NCBI GenBank assembly: GCA_007116585.1
Contig: SKIE01000302.1
Span: forward strand, 1 to 5,386
Source of the DNA: Wenzhouxiangella sp.
GTDB lineage: Bacteria > Pseudomonadota > Gammaproteobacteria > Xanthomonadales > Wenzhouxiangellaceae
Length of the DNA: 5,386 nt
Direction: 5' to 3'
Notes under the pieces: generated by a model
What the model was told of the DNA's origin: nothing
Database searches by the model: none
What the model saw: only the letters and a program-made list of their open reading frames with translations
Made by a program: the position numbers and the translations under genes
In this document: positions 1-5,386 of the stretch, piece after piece
Numbering within the stretch: the stretch's first letter is position 1
Layout of the letters: each line of letters opens with the position of its first letter

Positions 1-626
1 CCGGCTACGATGCGGCGGTGTTTCCGGTCTCGGCTTATTCCACCCTGGGTTGGTTCGCCGATCCGGTGCTCAACACCATGCTGCGGCGCGACGAGGCGGC
101 TTTTGCCGGGCTGATCTTTCACGAACTGGCCCACGAAAAGCTGTTCCTGCGTGGTGATACCCGCTTCAGCGAGGGTTACGCCGTGGCGGTCGAGCGGATC
201 GGCGTCGAGCGTTGGCTGAGCGCGCGCGGAGAAGACCAGCTGCTGGCAGACTGGCGCGCGGAGCAGGCCTTGCAGGCCCGGTTCACCGATCTGCTGCTGG
301 CCGCGCGCGAGGAGCTTGAGGCTCTCTATGCCAGCGACCGCACCGAGGCCGAAATGACTCGCCAGCGGCGCCAGGTTTTTGCCGCATTGACTGCGGCTGT
401 GGCTGAGCTCGATGACGCGGAAGGCGAGCCGCGTTTTCGACGCTGGGCTGAAAGAGATATCCACAACGCGCACCTGGCGCTGGTGGCAACCTATGAATCA
501 GCGGTCGACGGTTTCATGGCCCTGTATGCCGACTGCGACGGCGAGTTGCCTTGTTTTCATCAGCGCGCGGCAGAAGTGGCAAAAGCCGATCCATCGACCC
601 GGGCCCGTCTTTTGGGCGATACTTGA
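1..626 (+). CDS. Putative zinc aminopeptidase, C-terminal part (5' end outside window)
   Basis: The reading frame is open from the left edge (first full codon at 3) to the TGA at 624-626, giving 207 visible residues; the start is missing. It resembles the proteobacterial 'predicted aminopeptidase' family (Pfam Aminopep, PF10023), usually about 350 residues and often exported, so roughly the last 60% is present. Visible family features are an AYSTLGWF segment at about 34-57, the metallopeptidase motif HELAH at 120-134, and a following RFSEGYA segment whose Glu codon is at 171-173. By analogy with gluzincins, the two His of HELAH would bind zinc, its Glu would be catalytic, and the later Glu could be the third ligand; that assignment is inferred. 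The rest is rich in Ala, Arg and Glu and looks helical. The natural substrate is unknown. The stop overlaps the chosen lptD start, suggesting co-transcription. Export cannot be judged without the N-terminus. Confidence 0.82.
   Translation, partial: GYDAAVFPVSAYSTLGWFADPVLNTMLRRDEAAFAGLIFHELAHEKLFLRGDTRFSEGYAVAVERIGVERWLSARGEDQLLADWRAEQALQARFTDLLLAAREELEALYASDRTEAEMTRQRRQVFAALTAAVAELDDAEGEPRFRRWAERDIHNAHLALVATYESAVDGFMALYADCDGELPCFHQRAAEVAKADPSTRARLLGDT
623..626 (+). other. TTGA stop/start overlap, aminopeptidase gene to lptD
   Basis: The bases TTGA carry the chosen TTG start of lptD (623-625) and the TGA stop of the upstream gene (624-626). A short GGG at 614-616 is the only Shine-Dalgarno-like element at suitable distance. 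This arrangement is typical of translational coupling, in which a terminating ribosome re-initiates. In the lptD frame, reading back to the stop at 494-496, there is no ATG or GTG before the signal peptide; the candidates are TTG at 551, 623, 662 and 671. The overlap favours 623, but 662 is also plausible. Confidence 0.6.
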
Positions 627-2842
627 CCGTTGACCGGCACTGGCCCGCCCCGGAACCACGCTTGCATCGATTGTTTTCCATCCTGCTTTTGCTGACGCTG
701 TGCTGGCTTGCGGCCGGTACCGCCCTGGCCCAGGGCATGCTGGTCGACAGCGATCGCCCGGCGCTCAGCTGCGTGCCGCCCGAGGATCGCCTTGAGCGCA
801 TCGAGCCGGAGCGCGGCGAGGATCTGCCGGTCCAGATTGATGCCGAGTTTTTCAGCGCCGAGCGCGGACAGCCGGTGATTGCCCGCGAGCAGGTGCGTGT
901 GCGCCAGGGTGACCGCCGGCTGGAAACCGAGGAAATGGTGTTTGATCGCGACACCGGCCGGCTGGATCTGCCGGTGCTGCTGCACTACCGGGATGCCTTC
1001 ATCGCCATTCGCGCAGAACGGGCCTGGGTCGATTCTCAGGATTCGCGCGGGCGATTCGAGCAGGTGGGCTACCAGATTGCCGATTCCGACGGCGCTGGCC
1101 AGGCCGTGCTGGTTGAACTGCTGAGCCCGACCCGGGCGGAGTTGGAAGACTTTGACTTCACCACCTGTGATCCGGCCAATCCGGATTGGCAGCTCAAGGC
1201 CGGCCAGGTGCGCCTGAACCTCGACCGCGGCCAGGGCGTGGCCCGCCATGCCCGGCTGGAGTTCAAGGGCGTGCCCATCCTGTATTCGCCGTGGCTGAGC
1301 TTTCCGCTGAGTGACGAGCGGCAGAGCGGTTTTCTTTACCCCCAGTTCGGCTTCTCCAGTGATGACGGGTTTGACTTGCGTATTCCCTGGTACTGGAACA
1401 TTGCGCCCAACCAGGATGCCACGTTCACCCCGCGCTGGATTCAGGATCGTGGCACCCAGCTCATCACCGAGTACCGCTTTCTGACCCGCCGTCAGCGTGG
1501 CCAGGTCGACCTCGAGGCGCTGCCGTCTGATAACAAGGCCGACCGTAACCGTTACTTCGGTCAGTTTGACTACCGGGCTACGTTGGCTCGCGGCTGGTGG
1601 TCGACTGTCAATCTGCGGCGCGCGTCCGACGACGAGTACTTCGTCGACCTGGGCAGCGATCTGGCCGACTCGGCGGTGCAGTTTCTGCGCTCCGGCGCGC
1701 GCGTGCGCGGCACCGGTCAGCGCTGGTCGCTGGACTTTCTGGCCGACACCTTCCAGGTGCTCGACGAGGCGGTCGCCCCCGGCGCCGAGCCCTACCGCCG
1801 CCTGCCGCGCGTTCGGGCCCAGTACGGCCAGCCGCTGCTCCGCTGGTTTGACTTCGATATAGACGCCGAGGCGGTTTACTTTGACCGTGACGCCGGAGTG
1901 ACCGGTGGGCGTATGGACCTGTATCCACGGCTGCGATGGAACCTGCTGCGATCAAGCGGCTTCGTGCGGCCGGAGATCGGCCTGCGCTCGACAGCGTACG
2001 AGCTGGACCGGGCCGAGCGCAGCAGCCTGACTCGCACCACCCCCATCGCCAGCATTGATGCAGGCTTGTTTTTCGAGCGCGCGCTGGCCGACGGACAACG
2101 CGTCCAGACGCTGGAGCCGCGCCTGTTCTATCTCTACGTGCCGACCCGCGACCAGTCGGACATTCCGCGCTTCGATACCGCGCCATTGACCTTCGGCTTT
2201 AGCCAGCTGTTCCACCATAACCGTTTCAGCGGGCCGGATCGCCAGGCCGACGCCAACCAACTGACCATGGCGCTGACCTCGCGCCTGGTTGAGACGGCCG
2301 ATGGCCAGTCGCCGCTGGACTTCAGCGTCGGCCAGATCGTCTATTTCAGCGATCTGGAGGTCCAGCTGCCGGGCCGGCCAGTCGATACCCGCAGTCGCTC
2401 GGCCACCATTGCCGAGGTCAATTGGCGGCCCTGGGAACGTCTGCGGGTCAATGCCGGTCTGCAGTGGGACAGCGTTGAAAATGAAACCGAAGTGATCCAG
2501 TTTGGTCTCAATTACCGCGATCGACAGGCGGGCCAGGTTTCACTGGGGTATCGTTTTCGCCGAGACCGGCTCGATCAGGTGGACGTGCGCGCACGCTATC
2601 CCTTGCGCGGGAACCTCAACCTGATCGGTCGGCTGAATTATTCTTTCGAGGAAAGTCAGGCCCTGGAAGCGTTGGGCGGCATTGAGTACGAAAGCTGTTG
2701 CTGGGCGGTGCGCCTGACCGCCCGCGAATGGGTTCGCGATCGCGAGACGGAAACCCGCCGCGCGGTCTTTCTGGAGCTGCACCTGAAAGGTATGGGCAGT
2801 CTCGGTCGGCGGCCCTATCCGCTGTTCCCTGAGCAGCGCTGA
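623..2842 (+). CDS. lptD: LPS-assembly protein LptD (outer-membrane LPS translocon)
   Basis: LptD forms the outer-membrane barrel that, plugged by lipoprotein LptE, receives lipopolysaccharide from the periplasmic LptA bridge and places it in the outer leaflet. From TTG 623 the protein has 739 residues (E. coli 784). A signal peptide has Arg/His in its n-region, a Leu-rich core at about 17-30, and probable cleavage after ALA at 36. The OstA/LptA-like beta-jellyroll spans roughly 65-190, followed by the barrel. Barrel-family signatures include SPWLSFPLSDERQSGF at 222-237 and IPWYWNIAPN at 254-263. All four cysteines of the known disulfide network are in place: Cys50, Cys182 (TTCDP) and the pair Cys692-Cys693 (YESCCW). 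The C-terminus has the usual LELHLKGMGSLG strand. The start is uncertain: TTG 662 would give 726 residues and a shorter n-region but the same mature protein. It sits directly ahead of surA, as in E. coli. Confidence 0.95.
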   Translation: MTVDRHWPAPEPRLHRLFSILLLLTLCWLAAGTALAQGMLVDSDRPALSCVPPEDRLERIEPERGEDLPVQIDAEFFSAERGQPVIAREQVRVRQGDRRLETEEMVFDRDTGRLDLPVLLHYRDAFIAIRAERAWVDSQDSRGRFEQVGYQIADSDGAGQAVLVELLSPTRAELEDFDFTTCDPANPDWQLKAGQVRLNLDRGQGVARHARLEFKGVPILYSPWLSFPLSDERQSGFLYPQFGFSSDDGFDLRIPWYWNIAPNQDATFTPRWIQDRGTQLITEYRFLTRRQRGQVDLEALPSDNKADRNRYFGQFDYRATLARGWWSTVNLRRASDDEYFVDLGSDLADSAVQFLRSGARVRGTGQRWSLDFLADTFQVLDEAVAPGAEPYRRLPRVRAQYGQPLLRWFDFDIDAEAVYFDRDAGVTGGRMDLYPRLRWNLLRSSGFVRPEIGLRSTAYELDRAERSSLTRTTPIASIDAGLFFERALADGQRVQTLEPRLFYLYVPTRDQSDIPRFDTAPLTFGFSQLFHHNRFSGPDRQADANQLTMALTSRLVETADGQSPLDFSVGQIVYFSDLEVQLPGRPVDTRSRSATIAEVNWRPWERLRVNAGLQWDSVENETEVIQFGLNYRDRQAGQVSLGYRFRRDRLDQVDVRARYPLRGNLNLIGRLNYSFEESQALEALGGIEYESCCWAVRLTAREWVRDRETETRRAVFLELHLKGMGSLGRRPYPLFPEQR

Positions 2843-2880
2843 CAGGCTGGTCATCATTGCAACAAATACGGTTGGAACGA
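2843..2880 (+). promoter_or_regulatory. lptD-surA gap with surA ribosome binding site
   Basis: This 38-base gap is the longest non-coding stretch in the window. It is more AT-rich than its surroundings. It carries GGAA at 2874-2877, a weak and rather close Shine-Dalgarno-like element before ATG 2881. I see no convincing -35/-10 pair and no hairpin followed by a T-run, so transcription probably continues from lptD into surA. In-frame TTG codons at 2857 and 2872 could lengthen SurA by up to eight residues but are less likely starts. Confidence 0.45.
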
Positions 2881-4167
2881 ATGAAAAAGATTGCACACAC
2901 CATCACCGTCGGGGCCGTTCTGGCTCTGCTCCTGCCGGCGCTGGCTTCAGCCCAGGCACTGCGCCAGAATCTGGACGGCATTGTGGCGCTGGTCGAAGAG
3001 GATGTGATCCTGCAAAGCGAACTGGATGCTGCCATTGCCACGATTGAAATGCAGGTCCGCGGCCGCGGCGAGAATCTGCCGCCGCGGCGGGTCATGGAAG
3101 AGCAGGTGCTGGAGCGCCTGATCATGACCCGTCTGGAAGTGATCCGGGCCGAGGAAACCGGTATTCGCGCGTCTGATGCCAACGTCGACCAGGCCTTGCA
3201 GCAAGTCGCGCAGCAGAACGGCATCACGCTGACCCAGCTGCGCCAGGCCATTGAAGCCGACGGGTATGACTTCCAGGAGTTCCGGCGCCAGATCCGGGAG
3301 GAAATCCTGTCTTCGGAGTTGCGCCAGCGCGTAGCGGCGAGCATGGATGACATCACCGATACCGAGGTCGATATTCTGCTGGCTTCAGGCGGTATCGGCG
3401 GGCCGGAATTCAACCTTTCGCAGATTCTGATCCAGGTTCCGGAGGGTGCCAGTTCGGCCGATGTTCAGGCGGCGGCGCAGCGTACTCAGGAAATTCGCGG
3501 TGAGATCGAGCAAGGCATGGATTTCGCCTCGGCGGCCATTGCCTTCTCGCAGGCGCCGGACGCGCTGGAAGGCGGTGACGTGGGCTGGCGTCAGCTCACC
3601 ACCCTGCCGCCGCTGTTTGCCGATGCGCTGGACGGTCTGGAGCCGGGTGATGTGACCGAGCCGATTCGCTCTCCGGGCGGCTTTTTGCTGCTGCGGGTCA
3701 ACGACGTTCGCGAGGCCTCGGAGGTCATCGTGCAGGAGTATCGGGCTCGGCATATCATGATCGAGCCGTCGGAAGTGCTGTCGCTGGACGCGGCCGAGCG
3801 TCGCATTCGTGACCTGCACGAGCGCATCGAGGCCGGCGAGGAGTTCGGCGATCTGGCGCGGCGCTACTCGACTGATGAGACCTCGGCCAACATCGGTGGC
3901 CGTCTGAACTGGTTTGCCAGCGGCGAATATGGCTCGGACTTGCAGTCGGCCATCGACGCGCTGGAGCCAGGCGAGCTCAGTCAGCCGTTCCGGACCGGTA
4001 TGGGCTGGCATCTGGTGCGCCTCGACGAGACCCGCCAGGCCGACCGGACCGAGGAAGCGCTGCGCTCGCAGGCCCGCGAAATGTTGTTCCAGCAAAAAGC
4101 CGAGGAAGAAGTCGAGCGGTTCCTGCGTCAGCTGCGGGCTGAATCTTTCGTCGAAGTCCGGCTTTGA
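2881..4167 (+). CDS. surA: Periplasmic chaperone / peptidyl-prolyl isomerase SurA
   Basis: SurA binds unfolded outer-membrane proteins as they leave the Sec channel and delivers them to the BAM complex. The protein from ATG 2881 has 428 residues, the same length as E. coli SurA. A signal peptide (MKK, hydrophobic core about 9-22) ends at ASA, with probable cleavage after residue 24. The SurA N-terminal chaperone domain covers about 27-165. Two parvulin-type rotamase domains follow, at about 175-275 (EFNLSQILI to GGFLLLRVND) and 287-382 (ARHIMI to GWHLVRL). A Glu/Gln/Arg-rich C-terminal helix (about 390-418) packs with the N-domain in known SurA structures. Domain 2 keeps the parvulin histidines (His291, His377). 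Domain 1 has Gln181 and Leu269 where E. coli has His, so domain 1 is probably not an active isomerase. The start was chosen for its ATG, the GGAA upstream and the compact signal peptide. The stop overlaps pdxA. Confidence 0.96.
   Translation: MKKIAHTITVGAVLALLLPALASAQALRQNLDGIVALVEEDVILQSELDAAIATIEMQVRGRGENLPPRRVMEEQVLERLIMTRLEVIRAEETGIRASDANVDQALQQVAQQNGITLTQLRQAIEADGYDFQEFRRQIREEILSSELRQRVAASMDDITDTEVDILLASGGIGGPEFNLSQILIQVPEGASSADVQAAAQRTQEIRGEIEQGMDFASAAIAFSQAPDALEGGDVGWRQLTTLPPLFADALDGLEPGDVTEPIRSPGGFLLLRVNDVREASEVIVQEYRARHIMIEPSEVLSLDAAERRIRDLHERIEAGEEFGDLARRYSTDETSANIGGRLNWFASGEYGSDLQSAIDALEPGELSQPFRTGMGWHLVRLDETRQADRTEEALRSQAREMLFQQKAEEEVERFLRQLRAESFVEVRL
4164..4167 (+). other. TTGA stop/start overlap, surA to pdxA
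   Basis: TTG at 4164-4166 starts pdxA and TGA at 4165-4167 ends surA. The pdxA frame has a stop at 4140-4142, and between that stop and the [10 protein letters not shown] motif (starting at codon 13) the only ATG, GTG or TTG codon is this TTG. The start is therefore effectively forced unless a CTG or ATC is used. A weak GAAG at 4153-4156 is the nearest purine-rich element. The arrangement fits coupled re-initiation. Confidence 0.85.
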
Positions 4168-5156
4168 CGTCGAACGCCGACCGGCTGCTGCTGACCGCAG
4201 GCGAGCCGGCCGGGATCGGGCCGGAGCTGGCCTGTCGGCTGGCGTCGGGTGAGGCCGATGTGGTCGTGGTCGCCGACCCGGGCCTGCTTGAACGCACGGC
4301 CCTGTCGCTTGGTCTGGACGCTCGGATACGAGTGATGGATTCAATCGGCGACAGCCCTGGCGATTCGCCGGCTTCTGGTCAGATTTGCTGTCTGCCGGTT
4401 GAGTTGAATGCGCCGGCTGAGCCGGGCCAGTTGAACCCGGCCAACGCGGCCTATGTGCTCGAAACCCTGCGGCTGGCGGCTGCTCACTGTATGGACGGCC
4501 GCGCCAGCGCCATGGTGACCGCCCCGGTGCACAAGGGCGTCATCAATAATGCCGGTATTGCGTTCAGCGGGCATACCGAGTTTCTAGCCGAGCAGGCCGG
4601 CGTGGATCGGGTCGTGATGATGCTGCTCGCCGATCGTTTACGCGTGGCGCTGGCCACCACGCACATGCCGCTAGCTGCGGTGCCGGCTGCCGTTACTGCT
4701 GCCTCTCTGACGCGCACCTTGCGCATTCTGGATGCTGATCTGCGCCGTCGCTTTGGCCTGGAGCGGCCGCGTATCGCCGTGCTGGGATTGAACCCGCACG
4801 CCGGTGAAGGCGGTCATCTGGGCCACGAAGAGCAGGACATCATCGAGCCGGTGCTGGCTGATCTGCGCCGCGAGGGCTTGCTGCTGGAAGGACCCCTGCC
4901 CGCCGATACCGCGTTTTTGCCGGAGCGGCTGGCGGCATTCGACGCTGTTCTGGCCATGTATCACGATCAGGGCCTGCCGGTGCTGAAATACGCCGGGTTC
5001 GGAAGTGCGGTCAACATGACCCTGGGTTTGCCGTTCGTGCGCACTTCGGTTGACCACGGCACGGCACTGGATCTGGCCGGCAGTGGTCGGGCTGATGTCG
5101 GCAGCCTGGCCGCAGCCGTGGCGCTGGCGCGGTCCCTGAGCGGGCAGCCGGTCTGA
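4164..5156 (+). CDS. pdxA: 4-hydroxythreonine-4-phosphate dehydrogenase PdxA
   Basis: PdxA oxidises 4-phosphohydroxy-L-threonine with NAD+. The product decarboxylates to 3-amino-1-hydroxyacetone phosphate, which PdxJ condenses with deoxyxylulose 5-phosphate to make pyridoxine 5'-phosphate; it is a cytoplasmic step of DXP-dependent vitamin B6 synthesis. The protein has 330 residues (E. coli 329). Visible landmarks are [10 protein letters not shown] at 13-22, [13 protein letters not shown] at 120-132, SGHTEF at 135-140, TTHMPL at 165-170, [11 protein letters not shown] at 208-218, [13 protein letters not shown] at 264-276 and [14 protein letters not shown] at 293-306. His167, His212 and His267 match the divalent-metal ligands known in E. 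coli PdxA (166, 211, 266), so the active site looks complete. A short GDSPGDSP stretch at 62-69 lies in a loop that varies across the family. It is coupled to surA by the TTGA overlap and followed eight bases later by rsmA. Confidence 0.97.
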   Translation: MTSNADRLLLTAGEPAGIGPELACRLASGEADVVVVADPGLLERTALSLGLDARIRVMDSIGDSPGDSPASGQICCLPVELNAPAEPGQLNPANAAYVLETLRLAAAHCMDGRASAMVTAPVHKGVINNAGIAFSGHTEFLAEQAGVDRVVMMLLADRLRVALATTHMPLAAVPAAVTAASLTRTLRILDADLRRRFGLERPRIAVLGLNPHAGEGGHLGHEEQDIIEPVLADLRREGLLLEGPLPADTAFLPERLAAFDAVLAMYHDQGLPVLKYAGFGSAVNMTLGLPFVRTSVDHGTALDLAGSGRADVGSLAAAVALARSLSGQPV

Positions 5157-5164
5157 ATCTCGTT

Positions 5165-5386
5165 GTGCAGCCGCATCGCCCGCGCAAGCGCTTCGGACAA
5201 CACTTCCTGCGCGATGCGCAGGTGATCGAACGGCTGGTCCGCGCGATTGCGCCGCAGGCCGAAGACCGACTGCTGGAGATCGGTCCGGGTGAGGGTGTGC
5301 TGACCCGGCCGCTATTGAGTGCCGGTGCGCGCGTGCTTGCCGTGGAACTGGACCGGGACCTGGCCGCCAGTCTGCCCCAGAGGCTC
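5165..5386 (+). CDS. rsmA: 16S rRNA A1518/A1519 N6-dimethyltransferase RsmA/KsgA, N-terminal part
   Basis: RsmA (KsgA) uses S-adenosylmethionine to dimethylate two adjacent adenines in the helix 45 loop of 16S rRNA, a late step in 30S assembly; its loss gives kasugamycin resistance. Seventy-four codons are visible before the right edge, out of about 270 expected. The N-terminus carries RKRFGQHFL at 7-15, the family signature (E. coli has Asn where this has His13). The SAM-binding motif [13 protein letters not shown] is at 36-47, and the next strand ends in AVELDRDLA at 59-67, whose acidic residue normally contacts the SAM ribose. The catalytic NLPY-type motif lies beyond the window. GTG 5165 is chosen because it places the FGQ motif at the usual distance and no ATG lies closer. 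No clear Shine-Dalgarno sequence is seen; the gene begins eight bases after the pdxA stop, so it probably relies on ribosomes arriving from pdxA. Confidence 0.95.
   Translation, partial: MQPHRPRKRFGQHFLRDAQVIERLVRAIAPQAEDRLLEIGPGEGVLTRPLLSAGARVLAVELDRDLAASLPQRL

Noticed and set aside
652..680. GGAAC element resembling the -35 box of a sigma-E promoter ahead of the lptD signal sequence
   Set aside because: E. coli lptD-surA is sigma-E controlled, so I looked for this, but no matching -10 lies at the right spacing. The similar GGAAC at 2874 before surA fails in the same way.
560..1249. Open frame on the - strand (229 codons) opposite the 5' half of lptD
   Set aside because: It lies fully opposite lptD and has no recognisable domain or ribosome binding site; most likely a codon-bias shadow.
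2840..2853. Short inverted TGAC...GTCA at the end of lptD as a possible terminator
   Set aside because: The stem is only four base pairs with no following T-run; too weak for a terminator.
2616..3413. Open frame on the - strand (265 codons) spanning the lptD-surA junction
   Set aside because: Its Ser/Arg-rich composition is what reverse-frame reading of GC-rich genes produces, and it crosses the junction of two confident genes.
3385..4344. Long open frame on the - strand (319 codons) opposite surA and the start of pdxA
   Set aside because: It is antisense to two well-supported genes, resembles no family I recognise, is rich in Arg/Pro/Ala/Gln, and is the kind of shadow frame expected in high-GC coding DNA.
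4347..4370. Tandem duplication giving GDSPGDSP in PdxA
   Set aside because: It is only two copies of four residues, with diverged codons, in a loop that varies naturally in the family.

Overview
The window is a high-GC, gene-dense piece of a proteobacterial chromosome, read entirely on the + strand. It holds the conserved envelope/housekeeping cluster lptD-surA-pdxA-rsmA, in the order known from E. coli and many other gammaproteobacteria (also seen in betaproteobacteria). The proteins align residue for residue with remembered E. coli landmarks: four LptD cysteines, a 428-residue SurA, and PdxA metal ligands offset by one position. A gammaproteobacterium with a GC-rich genome is the best guess. 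The genus cannot be named from the sequence alone.

Layout. Positions 1-626 hold the 3' part of a zinc aminopeptidase-like gene (HELAH motif) whose start lies outside the window. Its stop codon overlaps the chosen TTG start of lptD (623-2842) by four bases. After a 38-base gap comes surA (2881-4167), the only gene here with an ATG start. Its stop overlaps the TTG start of pdxA (4164-5156), again by four bases and with the same TTGA sequence. Eight bases later a GTG opens rsmA/ksgA, which runs off the right edge at 5386. There is no gene-free stretch over 300 bases, and I see no terminator, RNA gene, mobile element, CRISPR array or long repeat.

How the genes relate. LptD is the outer-membrane barrel that inserts lipopolysaccharide. 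SurA is the periplasmic chaperone that escorts outer-membrane barrels, LptD among them, to the BAM complex, so the first two cluster genes are functionally linked. PdxA (vitamin B6 synthesis) and RsmA (16S rRNA dimethylation) are housekeeping enzymes that travel with them. The tight spacing and stop/start overlaps suggest one transcript that begins upstream of the window and includes the aminopeptidase gene.

I did not find a new biological system. The points most worth a second look are the two TTGA couplings, where no ATG or GTG is available in the correct frame, the aminopeptidase gene coupled to lptD, and the unusual distribution of parvulin signature residues between the two SurA isomerase domains.
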